NCBI GenBank assembly: GCA_964433755.1
Contig: CAYSSR010000004.1
Span: 186,001 to 250,000 of the forward strand
Direction: 5' to 3'
Length of the DNA: 64,000 bases
Source: JAUVXJ01 sp964433755
GTDB lineage: Bacteria; Chloroflexota; Anaerolineae; UBA7937; B3-Chlor
A program made the position numbers and the translations under genes. The notes under the pieces were generated by a model that worked only from the letters and a program-made list of their open reading frames with translations, searched no databases and was not told the origin of the DNA. Positions 1-9,967 of the stretch are shown piece after piece (position 1 is the stretch's first letter; the number at the start of each line of letters is the position of its first letter).

Positions 1-75
1 CGGTGGCTCGGGGCCGTGTTCTGCCGCTAGCCGCTCACGAATCAGCTCAGGGCCCTCGTTGTGTGAATGCGTCAT
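1..75 (-). CDS. Start of a gene cut by the window edge, product unknown
   Basis: An ATG at 75-73 opens a frame of 25 codons with no stop up to the window edge. It begins MTHSHNEGPELIRERL. The stop codon of the upstream GGDEF gene (79-77) lies one base away, so the two are probably translationally coupled and belong to the same minus-strand signalling cluster. Too little is visible to name a domain. A purine-rich stretch (GGGGGCGTAGG) sits just before the ATG. Confidence 0.5.
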   Translation of the reverse strand, partial: MTHSHNEGPELIRERLAAEHGPEPP

Positions 76-76
76 C

Positions 77-1981
77 CTACGCCCCCTGGTGGATTGAGGA
101 CGGTTGCCCATCGAGCGATGGGACATACCGTTGATGGTTGTCGCGTCCCGCCTTCTTGGCGGCGTACATGGCAATGTCAGCGTGCCTGATCAGGGTGTCT
201 TTGTCTTCACCGTCTTCCGGGTACACGGCAGTGCCGATGCTGGTGGTGACGACAAGAGTGCGTCCATCGACGGCAACAGGCAGGCGCACCTCCTCGATTA
301 TGGCCTCGGCCACCGTGTCCACGTCCTCGGCCCGTGCCAAGCCCTCCACCAACACCAAGAACTCGTCGCCTCCCATACGGCAGACTGTGTCACTCTCGCG
401 CAGCAGGCTTGCGAGCCGTTCACTGACGGCCAGCAATAGCTTGTCTCCCACGCTGTGCCCCAGTGTATCGTTGATGTCCTTGAAGTGATCGAGGTCCAAC
501 AGCATAACGGCCAGGCCCAGTCGTGCTCGACGTGAGCGAGCGATGGCCAGTCCTAGACGGTCGTTGAATACCGTTCGGTTGGGCAAGCCAGTGAGGTAAT
601 CGTGGTACGCGAGTTGTCTGATGGTCTCTCCGTCTGCCTTACGTCGAGTGATATCTTGGATGCTACCCTCATTGGTGAGAATGCGTCCGTCCGAGTCCCT
701 CACGGCGATGACGTTGTCTTCGACCCAAATGGTCGTGCCATCTCGCTTTCGGAGCTGGAGTTCGTATTGAAAGACGACTCCCTCCCGCTCCAGAGTCGCC
801 TGCTGTACGGAGCGGGCTGCTGCGTCCACGTAGAGGTCTGCCGCGTTCATCGCCAGTAGCGAGTCACGATCCGGGTAGCCCAGCATCTCCACGAGGGCAG
901 GGTTGGCGTCGATAATGTTGCCCTCCAAGGTGGACCTATAGAGCCCTAGAGGCACATGGTCGAACAGGCTGCGGTATCGTGCTTCGCTCTGGACCAGCGC
1001 TTCCTCGATGAGACTGCGCTCGAGCCAGTAGGAGATCGTCTCGGCGATGGCATCGGTTAGGTCCTGCTCCTCCGGCAGGAGGAACGGCAAGGGGTCAGAG
1101 TAGTGGACCGACAGGCGCCCGCGCTCCTGGCCAGAGACGAGGATCGTGGCATGGAGACCCTGGCTCAGGTCTCCTGCATTCTCGGAGGAGCAGAAACGGC
1201 GACCGTCCAGCTCCAGCACAGCTACGGCAACATCGGGGAACTGCATTCCGAGAACAAGATTCTGTACAGCTCGAGTGCAGAATTGCTCGAGGGGCAACTG
1301 GCCCTGCGTATCTCGGGTGACCGCGTAGAGACTGGTCAGCTCTTTGACGCGCTCACGAAGGGCAACCTCGGCCTTCTCGCGTTCGCAGAGTTCGCGGTGG
1401 GCGGCGTCGTAGAGACGACTGTTCTCCAAGGCGATCATTATCTGGCTGGCGAAGGCGGCGACAGCGGGCACATCGGCATCGGTCAGACCAGTGCCCGCGA
1501 CGGTGAGCAGGCCATGTGGCTCGCCTGATAGGGTGAGAGGTGCGCAGATTGCCTGCCTTATCCCCAGCACCTGCGCCAGGCGATCTGCGAGGGGACGTGC
1601 GGCTAGAGGCAAGGTCTCTCCCAGACTCTCCGCGACAGGCTCAGTGAAGACCGTCTCACCTGCGCTGAGGACACTCTCGAAGAAGCCGCCGGCTACCACA
1701 GGGAAACAGTAGCCTTGGACGGAGAAGCCGAGTGTCTTCTCGGCAGCTTCCATGAGGGTCGATTCGAAGGTCAGATAGGAGAGGGAGAGGTACGCGCCGT
1801 CCTCGGTCAAGGTGAAGATGGCGGCGTGGTGGCCGATTCGCTCAACTTCGTCCAACACCGTACGGTAGACGTCCCTTGGCGTGCGGGCGCGTTGCACAGC
1901 CTGGGCGGCCTGGCTGAGCGCCAACAGTAGTTGATACGCTCGTGAGGCTTCTTTCTCAGCGGCGGTGGTCCGGTCAATCAC
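77..1981 (-). CDS. GAF-PAS-GGDEF diguanylate cyclase
   Basis: Predicted soluble sensor that makes cyclic-di-GMP from two GTP. Residues 20-195 form a GAF domain, 215-325 look like a second degenerate GAF, 335-455 a PAS domain ending in the usual IQDITRRK, and 465-625 a GGDEF domain. The active site GGDEF is intact (537-541), and an RESD inhibitory site (528-531) lies five residues before it, so product inhibition is expected. No membrane segment is seen. The start is GTG with AAGGATA upstream. It is the last complete gene of a run of minus-strand signalling genes, and the input ligand of the GAF/PAS part cannot be told from sequence. Confidence 0.9.
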   Translation of the reverse strand: MIDRTTAAEKEASRAYQLLLALSQAAQAVQRARTPRDVYRTVLDEVERIGHHAAIFTLTEDGAYLSLSYLTFESTLMEAAEKTLGFSVQGYCFPVVAGGFFESVLSAGETVFTEPVAESLGETLPLAARPLADRLAQVLGIRQAICAPLTLSGEPHGLLTVAGTGLTDADVPAVAAFASQIMIALENSRLYDAAHRELCEREKAEVALRERVKELTSLYAVTRDTQGQLPLEQFCTRAVQNLVLGMQFPDVAVAVLELDGRRFCSSENAGDLSQGLHATILVSGQERGRLSVHYSDPLPFLLPEEQDLTDAIAETISYWLERSLIEEALVQSEARYRSLFDHVPLGLYRSTLEGNIIDANPALVEMLGYPDRDSLLAMNAADLYVDAAARSVQQATLEREGVVFQYELQLRKRDGTTIWVEDNVIAVRDSDGRILTNEGSIQDITRRKADGETIRQLAYHDYLTGLPNRTVFNDRLGLAIARSRRARLGLAVMLLDLDHFKDINDTLGHSVGDKLLLAVSERLASLLRESDTVCRMGGDEFLVLVEGLARAEDVDTVAEAIIEEVRLPVAVDGRTLVVTTSIGTAVYPEDGEDKDTLIRHADIAMYAAKKAGRDNHQRYVPSLDGQPSSIHQGA

Positions 1982-2133
1982 TCCCCGTATCCTTCAGGGT
2001 CGCTGTCCATAGTCGGTGTGCTCTCCGAGTGTGCTCGATCGAGCGGTGCGTAGGTGTCGCCCACCGGTGCACTCTGCGCCGCGTTGCTGCCAGCCGGTCC
2101 GTGACGGTTGCTCCCTGCATCTGCCGGTGATCT

Positions 2134-3366
2134 CTACACATCCTGGAATCTGTAGCCCCGTTCGGTGAACAGTTGCAGACATGCCTCGACCACATCTGTG
2201 TCGTAGAGGATGCCTTTGTTCCACGAGATGTCTTGGAGTGCCTTGGCCACGCCCAGACCATCGCGGTAGGATCGTCCGAGGGACATAGCCTCGACGACGT
2301 CAGCTACAGCCAGAATCCTCGACTCCAGCAGAATGTCGTCGCCGGACAGGCCTTGAGGGTAGCCCGATCCGTCAAGTCTCTCGTGGTGCTGTAGTACAAT
2401 CTCAGGGATCGGTGAAGGGAACGCCATTCGCACTAGGAGGTCCGAGCCGAGTTGGGCGTGGGCCCTTACCTTCTCCATTTCCTCCTCCGCCAACCTCCCG
2501 GGTTTCGTGAGGATGTCAGTGTGCACGTGAATCTTGCCCAGGTCGTGGAGCATGCCGGCCAGGCGGAGTGCCGCGATCCGCTCGCCGGACAGTTGCAGCT
2601 CCTCGGCCATGGCACAGGCCAGCCTGGTGACCCTTCGTTGGTGGCCAGCATTGAACGGATCACGTGCTTCAATGACGTGGGCGATCTCCTGGACGGCCTC
2701 CTGCATGGCAGACAGCCGATCCTCGTTCTTGCGGTGGAGTTCCAGGTTCTCCAGCATGCGGTCGACTTCTCGCTCGACGTTGAACTCGCCGAGGAATCCA
2801 TCAGGGGAGATGTAGTTGTGGTTCTGATAGACATGGTGGCCCCTGGCCACGAGTGGGTGGGTTGTGAGAGCGCCCTTGATGATCTCAGGATCGAACCTGG
2901 CCTGGTGATACTGGCATAGGGCGAGACAAGGATAGCGGGGGAAGAAATCGCGGTTTAGCTTAGCTTCGTATTCGAGTACCTTCTCCGAGCCGGGACGGCC
3001 TGGGAGTGCCCACGTCATCTCGTCAGTGATACGAAGAGCCGTGTACCCCTCCGCCATGGCCTTCTCAGCCTCGGCGATGAGGACGGCTATGACACGGTTC
3101 GGCTCAAAAGATAGGCTGCTCGTGTAGCTCTCGTTCTCATAGAACACAAGCTGTCCAGAGGCTCGTAGTGCGGTCACATTCAGGCCCGACTTGCGGAGGC
3201 GACTACGCACCTCGTCGGCCCGGTGCGCCTCCAAGATGTAGAGGCACTTCTCCCCGCGACGTACCGCCAACTCGAGAAACGGGGCTATCACTTCAGCGGG
3301 CCACTCTTCGTTGGTTTGCTGGATGAGGCATGCGTGATCGTGCGGCTTCAGACCTTCAAGGTTCAT
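2134..3366 (-). CDS. MEDS-domain HD-GYP phosphodiesterase
   Basis: The N-terminal 190 residues resemble the MEDS sensory domain (the DcmR/KaiC-like family, with HDHACLI near the start and LRITDEMTW in the middle). They are joined by a short helix to an HD-GYP domain. The HD pair is at about residues 274-275 (LHDLGKI) and the signature HHERLDGSGYP at 327-337, so c-di-GMP hydrolysis is expected. An ATG 36 bases upstream (3402) is in frame but has no ribosome site. The start used here follows AGGAGG by ten bases. It lies between two other c-di-GMP genes on the same strand. Confidence 0.85.
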   Translation of the reverse strand: MNLEGLKPHDHACLIQQTNEEWPAEVIAPFLELAVRRGEKCLYILEAHRADEVRSRLRKSGLNVTALRASGQLVFYENESYTSSLSFEPNRVIAVLIAEAEKAMAEGYTALRITDEMTWALPGRPGSEKVLEYEAKLNRDFFPRYPCLALCQYHQARFDPEIIKGALTTHPLVARGHHVYQNHNYISPDGFLGEFNVEREVDRMLENLELHRKNEDRLSAMQEAVQEIAHVIEARDPFNAGHQRRVTRLACAMAEELQLSGERIAALRLAGMLHDLGKIHVHTDILTKPGRLAEEEMEKVRAHAQLGSDLLVRMAFPSPIPEIVLQHHERLDGSGYPQGLSGDDILLESRILAVADVVEAMSLGRSYRDGLGVAKALQDISWNKGILYDTDVVEACLQLFTERGYRFQDV

Positions 3367-3424
3367 GGAGAGTCTGCCTCCTGGTACCTTTGTTCCTTCC
3401 ATCGTAAGGGTATCATTGAGGGGC

Positions 3425-5206
3425 TCAGTCGTCCCTCGGTTCGTCTGTTGTGCTCTCGAGTTTGTATCCGTTCTCTGTGACCAGCGTCACCACGGTGTCG
3501 ACGACGTCAGGGTGGTAAAGCTCGCCCCTGTGGGCCACGATCTCCTCCAAGGCTCTTTCCAGGGGGTGCGCCGGCCGATAAGGGCGATGCGAGACCATGG
3601 CTTCGATGACGTCTGCTACGGCGAGGATCCTCGCCTCCGGACAGATCTCGTCTCCCGAAAGGCCGCGAGGGTATCCCGACCCGTTCCATCGCTCGTGGTG
3701 CTGAAGCACGATCTCGGCAACGGGCCACGGGAAGTCGACAGGCTTAAGCACATCGAAGCCAACCTGTGGGTGGGTCCGGATCATCGTGATCTCGATCTCG
3801 GTGAGATTGCTGGGTTTGCTGAGAATCTCGGCGGGAACGTAGATCTTCCCGACGTCGTGGACCATGCCGGCGATTTGGATGGCGCTGATTTGGTCCGGAG
3901 GGAGACCCATCTCCGTGGCGACTGCGGCTGCCAGGTTGGACACACGACGTTGATGGCCAGCCGTGTACGGATCTCTCTTCTCGACCGCCGCTGCCAAAGC
4001 GTCGACGGTTCCCACCAGGGTCTTTCGCACCACCTCGTAGCTCTCTCGTAGTTCCCTCTCGGCCTCTTTTTGCTCTGTGACGTCCATGAACACCGCCTGC
4101 ACCGCGGGCTCTCCGTCATACTCGATGCGACTCGCATGTTGTTCGATCCAGCGCACCCCGCCGTCCTTGCGTACGCCGCGGAATTGATTGCGGGGAGGGG
4201 TGGGCAGTCCCTGGATGCGCCGTGCATACCGTTGGAAGAAGTGGTCCCGATCCTCAGGGTGCACCAGTCTCATGATCTCCTCGGACGAAAGAGATAGCAG
4301 TTCCTCTACGGTGTATCCTGTGATCTCGGCGAGGGCTGTGTTGGCGAAAACCAAACGAGGGGGCACGCCTTGCGACACCACCATACCCTGGAGCGACTGC
4401 TCCACGAGGATCCGGTATTTCTGTTCCGATTCCAGTAGCTCGTGCTGGGCTCGCTTACGCTCTGTGACATCTTCCAGAATCACCGAGAGGCCGACGATGC
4501 GCCCGGCTTTTCTGACCGGAGAATGGTGGGCGACGAAGGTTATCGGTTTGCCTTCCTTGTTCACCATTGTCCACTCGTGTTGGTGCAGGTCTCCTCCGGT
4601 GGCGATGGTCTTGAAAGCACCCAATACGGAAGCCGCGTCAAGCCGAAGGCCAGGAAGCAGCGTCGCGAAGTTCTTGCCGATCAGATCCTGCCTTTCGAAC
4701 CCCGAGAGTTCGAGCGCTTTCGGGTTGACCTCCTGTATGGTGCCTTTCAAATCCAGCAACACGATGCCTTCGGTGGCGCCTTCCACGACCAGGCGATACT
4801 TCTCCTCAGATTCACGGAGGGCTTTCTGCGCTCCTGCTTTCTCGCAGGCTCGGCGGATGGTGAGGAGCAGCTCCTGGAGGTTATAGGGCTTCTGTACGTA
4901 TCTGTAGGCTCCAACGTTGATGGCCTCTATTGCGGACTCTTGTGAGGCGTATCCGGTGAGGACGACACATTCGGTGTCAGGCGAGGCATCTCTGATCTGC
5001 CGCATCACTTCCAGCCCAGAGGCGTTCTCGAGCCTGAGGTCTATGATGGCTACGCCGGGCGTGTCCTTCTCGGCAATGTGGACAGCGGTCTGCGGTGTAG
5101 CCACCGCCGTCGTATCATAGCCGCTTTCTTCTAGCACGTCGGCTAACGTCCTCCTGAACTCGGGATCATCATCAACGATCAGTATCTTGGGGGATTCATC
5201 GGACAT
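3425..5206 (-). CDS. Response regulator REC-PAS-PAS-HD-GYP
   Basis: Residues 1-120 are a CheY-like receiver with acidic pocket VDDD and phospho-acceptor Asp56. PAS domains follow at about 130-250 and 262-385, each ending in an EDVTERK/MDVTEQK motif, then an HD-GYP domain at 395-585. The HD pair is H450-D451 and the signature is HHERWNGSGYP (503-513), with Asn in place of the usual Asp, a variant I would still expect to be active. Role: phosphorylation-controlled c-di-GMP hydrolysis. The partner kinase may be the CHASE4 kinase upstream (7082-9262), but that is inference from neighbourhood only. Confidence 0.9.
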   Translation of the reverse strand: MSDESPKILIVDDDPEFRRTLADVLEESGYDTTAVATPQTAVHIAEKDTPGVAIIDLRLENASGLEVMRQIRDASPDTECVVLTGYASQESAIEAINVGAYRYVQKPYNLQELLLTIRRACEKAGAQKALRESEEKYRLVVEGATEGIVLLDLKGTIQEVNPKALELSGFERQDLIGKNFATLLPGLRLDAASVLGAFKTIATGGDLHQHEWTMVNKEGKPITFVAHHSPVRKAGRIVGLSVILEDVTERKRAQHELLESEQKYRILVEQSLQGMVVSQGVPPRLVFANTALAEITGYTVEELLSLSSEEIMRLVHPEDRDHFFQRYARRIQGLPTPPRNQFRGVRKDGGVRWIEQHASRIEYDGEPAVQAVFMDVTEQKEAERELRESYEVVRKTLVGTVDALAAAVEKRDPYTAGHQRRVSNLAAAVATEMGLPPDQISAIQIAGMVHDVGKIYVPAEILSKPSNLTEIEITMIRTHPQVGFDVLKPVDFPWPVAEIVLQHHERWNGSGYPRGLSGDEICPEARILAVADVIEAMVSHRPYRPAHPLERALEEIVAHRGELYHPDVVDTVVTLVTENGYKLESTTDEPRDD

Positions 5207-5321
5207 CTGTTACCGTTCCTTTGTGGCAATCTGTGGCTCGCCAAGCTTCAGGCTAGTTCGGCACGAGAGCCGCAGAGTTCTGCGCGCGCCAGCACTGACG
5301 CACCAAGTTGCGGCTTCTGGG

Positions 5322-6791
5322 TCAATCTGTCTCCTCTGTATAGTGCTGGTAGTTGTCCCGGCCCTTTTCTTTGGCGCGGTACATCGCGGAGTCTGCCTTC
5401 TTCACCAAGTCATCCCTTTCCTCACCGTCGTCGGGGTAGATGGCGTAGCCAGCGCTGGTGGTGACGCGGAGGACGTGTCTGCCAAGGACGAAGGGCTGTC
5501 TGATCACCTCCAACACTCTTTCCGCCACGTTGCTCGCATGTCCCGGCTCCGCCATCTCGGGGAGCAACAGCAGGAACTCATCGCCGCCCATCCGACATAC
5601 GGTGTCGCTCTCGCGCAAGACTGAGACCAATCGATCGCCCACCGCCTTCAGAAGCTGGTCGCCCACCGAGTGGCCCAGGGTGTCGTTGACTCCCTTGAAG
5701 TGGTCGAGGTCGAGCAACATCACCGCTACTCTCTGTTTGTTGCGACGTGCGTGGGCCAGAGCAACACCGAGGCGATCGTTGAACAGTGTCCGGTTGGGTA
5801 GTCCGGTCAACGTGTCGTGGTATGCCAGGCGTCTGACGGCCTCCTCGGCATGTATGCGCTCTGCAAGCTCTCGCTGGGTCGACTCGTGTAACCGAGCGTT
5901 GTCAATGGAGACGGCCGCGAAGTCTCCAAGAGCGGAGAGCAAGTAGCGATCGTGATCGGAGAAAGGCACGGAGCCGTCTGTCCTGGAGGCGCACAGTGCA
6001 CCTATGGCCTTGTCACGCACCTTCAAAGGCACTGCCAGCACCAGCCACGACTGGTCCCGGCCCTGCGAGTCAGGAACCCGGAGAATCGTGGGCCGACCAG
6101 TGGTCACGACCTGTCTCACGAGAGAGTCGTCCGTGCTCTGGCGCGGGACGCGCGCTCTGGGGTCATCAGACGTCTGAACGGCCCCCAGTATGAGCTTGCC
6201 GGTCTCTTCATCACAGAGAAACAGTGACGTCTGCGCAGCGCCGATGACGTACCTGGCCGCCTCCACGACTCGGATCAGCAGCGTGTCCAGGTCCAGCACT
6301 GAGGCTACCGCCTTGCTGATGCCGTAGAGTATGCTCAGTTCCTTCAACCTCTGCTCCAGTTGGCGGTTGACCATCTCGACGCGTTCGGCCAACAGCTTCT
6401 TCTCTTTGCGGAGGCGCGCCTCCGTAAGGGACTTGTCCACTGCCTCCATGATCTCAGCGATCTTGAAAGGCTTGGGGAAATAGTCCCTTACACCAAGGCG
6501 GAAAGCGTGTGCCGCGATGTTCTCTGACCCGTGAGCAGTGATCAGGATGGCTGGGATCTCCACACCCTCCTTCTTCAGGGTCTCGAGGACTTGAAAACCG
6601 TCCATCTTCGGCATCTGTAGGTCGAGTAGGATGAGATCTGGGTGACCCGTCAACGCCAACCGCACCGCTTCGGCGCCATCCGTGGCGCACAGTGTTGCGT
6701 AGCCGCTGGGAAGCAGGAGCGAGTCTCTGAGGAACTCGACGTTCCTCATGTCGTCATCTACGATTAGGATCGTTTCTCCCGCCATTTCCAT
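5322..6791 (-). CDS. Response regulator REC-GAF-GGDEF diguanylate cyclase
   Basis: An N-terminal receiver (VDDD pocket, phospho-acceptor Asp57) is followed by a coiled-coil linker (120-155), a GAF domain (about 160-305) and a GGDEF domain (320-485). GGDEF is intact at 402-406, with an RESD inhibitory site at 393-396. The catalytic half is very similar to that of the protein at 77-1981 (both read RESDTVCRMGGDEF), which points to duplication inside the cluster. It would counterbalance the two HD-GYP proteins next to it. Two ATGs are possible (6791 and 6785); neither has a strong ribosome site. Confidence 0.9.
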   Translation of the reverse strand: MEMAGETILIVDDDMRNVEFLRDSLLLPSGYATLCATDGAEAVRLALTGHPDLILLDLQMPKMDGFQVLETLKKEGVEIPAILITAHGSENIAAHAFRLGVRDYFPKPFKIAEIMEAVDKSLTEARLRKEKKLLAERVEMVNRQLEQRLKELSILYGISKAVASVLDLDTLLIRVVEAARYVIGAAQTSLFLCDEETGKLILGAVQTSDDPRARVPRQSTDDSLVRQVVTTGRPTILRVPDSQGRDQSWLVLAVPLKVRDKAIGALCASRTDGSVPFSDHDRYLLSALGDFAAVSIDNARLHESTQRELAERIHAEEAVRRLAYHDTLTGLPNRTLFNDRLGVALAHARRNKQRVAVMLLDLDHFKGVNDTLGHSVGDQLLKAVGDRLVSVLRESDTVCRMGGDEFLLLLPEMAEPGHASNVAERVLEVIRQPFVLGRHVLRVTTSAGYAIYPDDGEERDDLVKKADSAMYRAKEKGRDNYQHYTEETD

Positions 6792-7081
6792 ACCCTAAGG
6801 TACTGGATGCCCTCTTGGTTCAAGCAGGCATTGATCCCGAACGCCAGGCGATCCAGGCCACGTCTTCTGTCCACACCCCGTCGGCTGCGAAGGCGTGTCT
6901 TTGCTGAGCTTCGCGTCTGTCCGTCATGGCATGATGATGTCACATACCGTCGGTGTTTCACGCCGGAGGATTCTCAGCTCCCCCGTCGCCCGGGTGGATG
7001 GCAGTTTCCAGCCCGGAGGTGATACACCATAGCTGTGACGTCCCTCCTGCTCCCATAGCCGACCAACTCTGGTGGTCTCTT
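6792..7081. other. Intergenic gap in the signalling cluster
   Basis: No convincing gene. Short open frames here lack ribosome sites and family motifs. It must hold the leader of the REC-GAF-GGDEF gene. I looked for a GEMM c-di-GMP riboswitch core on the minus strand and did not see one. Confidence 0.5.
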
Positions 7082-9262
7082 TCAGTTCTTTGCCTGTGTC
7101 GTGGGGAGCACTACAGTGAACGTGGTTCCGCTTCCTACAACGCTCTGCACGCTGATACCTCCCTGGTTGGCGTCCAGTAGACTCCTGCACAGTGAGAGAC
7201 CCAGCCCGATACCGTGCGGCTTAGTGGTGTACAATGGCTCGAAGACCTTCGGCATGTCTTGTGGTGCGATGCCCTCGCCCGTGTCGGAGACGGAGAGCAA
7301 CACCTCGTCGTGATCGCATGTTGCGCTGATGGAGAGTACCCCGCCTTCTGGCATGGCCTCGAAGGCGTTGGTCACGAGATTGGCTAGAACCAGCCCCAGT
7401 TGCTGGGGATCGACGACAATGTCCGGCAGATCGGGAGGAATGTCCGTCTTGACCGTGATTCCGTCGGGGGGGCGCTTCCTGTGCAGGACCTCAGAGATCA
7501 GTTGCGGGACGGCTGCTTGTACTCTCTCGGCCGGCTTGGCGCGGGAGAAATCGAGCAGATCCGAGACGATCTTCGCTGCTCTTTGGACCTCTCCGGAGAT
7601 CATCTCCAGGTATTCCGCGACTGTCTCGTCAGCGTCGCTGAGCAGGGTGCGTAGGAAATACACGGCGTTGGAGATCACTGCCAAGGGGTTGCGAAGCTCG
7701 TGGCTGACCCCGCCAGCGAGTTCGCCCAGGAGGGCCAGTTTTTCCATCCGCATCAGTTCCTCCTGTGCGTTCTGCAACTCCACAGTGCGCTCCTCAACCA
7801 TCTCTTCGAGACGACGCGAGTGGTCCCTGAGCGCGTCTCCAGCGTGTCGGCGCTCGGTTACGTCTGTGCTGACCACGTAGTGGCGAGAAGTCCCTTCAAC
7901 CGATACGCTCGAAGCGTAGCGGTTGGCTACACAGCGCCGGGTGCCGTCCTTCTGGACGATCCAGCACTCCAGTTCCTCTGGTACGGAGCCAGCGCGTCGT
8001 GACTCGGCCATCCTAGACTCCACTCGCTGCCTCTCGTCAGGGGCGACGATGTCCACAAGGTCCAGGGCAGCTAGCTCATCCTCGGGATAGCCGAAGATCT
8101 GAGAAGCGCGGCTGTTGAGGTAGACGGTCTTTCCTTCTTCAATGATCATCAAGCCGTCTGTGATGGTCTCGGCCATTCTCCGGAACTGCTCATCGCTCTC
8201 CTTGAGATCCGCCTGGGCATCCTCGACTGCTGCCAGCATCCTGTTGATCTCAAGAGCCAGGGCTGATAGCTCGTCCCCTCCTGTGACCGGTACCCTCGCG
8301 GACGGGTCACCCCGGGAGCGGATCTCATTGACGCTGGCGCCCAATTCGTCAAGGCGACGGAGCACGCGTCGATTCAACACGTAGAGTGTCAGAACCCCGA
8401 AGAGCAGGCCAACCGCAACCAGGGAAGCGAAGAGGTAGGCCATAGTGGACCGGGCTTGCTCGTAGATCGTCCTAGGCGTATCTACCCTCAGAATCAAACC
8501 GGGTACGCCGTAGATGTCAGCAACCAGGCTGTACCCAGCGATCGAGCCAGCGCTCAAGGGTTGTACGACTATGGGGGTCTCCTCTGATATCGATAGTCGC
8601 GCGTCCTCAAGATCGCTGGGCAGATGAGGATTGGCGAGGGACTGCGCCATCAGTGAGAGGTGTGTTGTGCGCTCCAAACGCTGGACCTCGGCCGCATCCA
8701 GGTATCGACCCATGACGAACCAGCCCCTCATCGGGCCTGTGTCCGCACTGGTGAGTATGGGGCGCGAGGCTACGAGCATAGGTCCGTCCGGCATGGTGAG
8801 GAGGCCGTTGACTCCGAACGGGCTCTCCTCGACGGGGCGCAGAAGGCCGGTGTCGGTCAGATGGTCAAGGATACTCGTAGGGACTGGCACCTCTTCCTCA
8901 TCTTCGGTGTCGAAGGCTTTGCCATAGGTGACTTGGCCTGACGGGCTAACCAGCAGTATCAGATTCAGCCTCAGCGTCGCGAAGGTGTCGTCGAGCAGAT
9001 TCGTACTAATGTACTCAGGATTGTGGTCCCACATGAACTGATATGAATCGTCCCACGAGGCCCAGTCGTAGACGGTGGTATCGAGCTCGTCCAGTTGCTG
9101 CGACAGCGCGCTCACAGCACGATGCACCTCTTGCTGTGTTGCTTCCTGTTCCAGACGGGCGAATCCTCGCAGAAGTACGAAGTGCGATGTCACGTACAGG
9201 ACGATTGTCAAGCCGATAGTGGCTAGACCTATCAGTGTCAGAGTCTGTTTGCGCAGCGTCAT
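7082..9262 (-). CDS. Membrane sensor histidine kinase (CHASE4-HAMP-PAS-HisKA-HATPase)
   Basis: A first membrane helix (about 8-30) and a second (273-295) bracket an extracytoplasmic CHASE4 domain, recognisable by the VYDWASWDDSY stretch. HAMP (296-350) and PAS (358-475, ending STDVTERRH) follow, then a coiled coil and a HisKA domain with the phospho-His motif SHELRNP. The ATPase ends in HGIGLGLSLCRSLL and GSGTTFTVVLP. The ORF has a good ribosome site (TGGAGGAAG). Likely role: sense an external signal and phosphorylate one of the receivers encoded downstream. The ligand is unknown. Confidence 0.92.
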   Translation of the reverse strand: MTLRKQTLTLIGLATIGLTIVLYVTSHFVLLRGFARLEQEATQQEVHRAVSALSQQLDELDTTVYDWASWDDSYQFMWDHNPEYISTNLLDDTFATLRLNLILLVSPSGQVTYGKAFDTEDEEEVPVPTSILDHLTDTGLLRPVEESPFGVNGLLTMPDGPMLVASRPILTSADTGPMRGWFVMGRYLDAAEVQRLERTTHLSLMAQSLANPHLPSDLEDARLSISEETPIVVQPLSAGSIAGYSLVADIYGVPGLILRVDTPRTIYEQARSTMAYLFASLVAVGLLFGVLTLYVLNRRVLRRLDELGASVNEIRSRGDPSARVPVTGGDELSALALEINRMLAAVEDAQADLKESDEQFRRMAETITDGLMIIEEGKTVYLNSRASQIFGYPEDELAALDLVDIVAPDERQRVESRMAESRRAGSVPEELECWIVQKDGTRRCVANRYASSVSVEGTSRHYVVSTDVTERRHAGDALRDHSRRLEEMVEERTVELQNAQEELMRMEKLALLGELAGGVSHELRNPLAVISNAVYFLRTLLSDADETVAEYLEMISGEVQRAAKIVSDLLDFSRAKPAERVQAAVPQLISEVLHRKRPPDGITVKTDIPPDLPDIVVDPQQLGLVLANLVTNAFEAMPEGGVLSISATCDHDEVLLSVSDTGEGIAPQDMPKVFEPLYTTKPHGIGLGLSLCRSLLDANQGGISVQSVVGSGTTFTVVLPTTQAKN

Positions 9263-9427
9263 TCAGTCTTCCTCCAGCGGTTCGGCAGGGCCACACTGCG
9301 GGCACGACGAGGGCTCCGCCACAAGTGTCTGCTGGACCAAGGAGCGTTTCCCTCTCGTAGCCTGTCTGCTCCTGCCTGGTCGGTGCAAGGGCCTGTACCG
9401 CAGCCAGATGTGTAGACATCACAGCTC

Positions 9428-9967
9428 TCATCCATGAGATAGGCCCGTCTGGGCGTGCTGATCTAGGAGGAGCCCCACTCGTTCCGCAAGCCTGCTAAGG
9501 TCTGCGGAGGCGATGGTTGGTGCTTCTACGTCGGTGTGTGCCATCTCTGGCGGCTGGAACGCGATCACCTTGAGATCCTCTGCGTGTCCATTGAGGCGGC
9601 GGCAGAGGCTCTCCACATCGACTCCTCTCGTTTGTGTGTTCACGAGAACGAGATCTGGCTTGAACTGGGCCAGTTGGATGCCCACTCGCAGCTCGTCTGG
9701 TGCGGTGCTGAACTCACACGAGGGGAAGGCCTGAGCCAGGACGCCCGTTAGTTCGTCGCCGTCGTCCACGACCAGCACCCTACCCTCGCCCTCTCCGAGT
9801 CTGGATCTGGTGCGCTCCAGATATTCGTTCAACATCTCCAGACTGTAGCGTCTATGGCCGCCGGGAGTGCGGAACGGAGTCAAGAGGCCCTCCTTCTCGA
9901 TTCTGCCCAGCGTGAAGAGGCTCACGTGGAGGTATTCTGCTGCTTCCCTGGCCGTAAGAAGACCCAT
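9428..9967 (-). CDS. Helix-turn-helix (MerR/excisionase type) plus pseudo-receiver
   Basis: The first 50 residues are an excisionase/MerR-type winged helix (TAREAAEYLHVSLFTLGRIE, then TPFRTPGGHRRY). Residues 65-170 resemble a receiver (VLVVDDGDE) in which the phospho-acceptor position reads LVLVNTQ, so Asp is lost. This would be a phosphorylation-independent regulator, perhaps of the kinase and c-di-GMP genes that follow it. The start used here has GGGAGGA upstream; an in-frame ATG at 10015 has none. It is the promoter-proximal gene of the minus-strand cluster. Confidence 0.75.
   Translation of the reverse strand: MGLLTAREAAEYLHVSLFTLGRIEKEGLLTPFRTPGGHRRYSLEMLNEYLERTRSRLGEGEGRVLVVDDGDELTGVLAQAFPSCEFSTAPDELRVGIQLAQFKPDLVLVNTQTRGVDVESLCRRLNGHAEDLKVIAFQPPEMAHTDVEAPTIASADLSRLAERVGLLLDQHAQTGLSHG

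Noticed and set aside
6792..7081. c-di-GMP (GEMM) riboswitch in the signalling cluster gaps or before the PEP-CTERM genes
   Set aside because: The conserved GEMM core and tetraloop pattern is not visible on either strand in these gaps.
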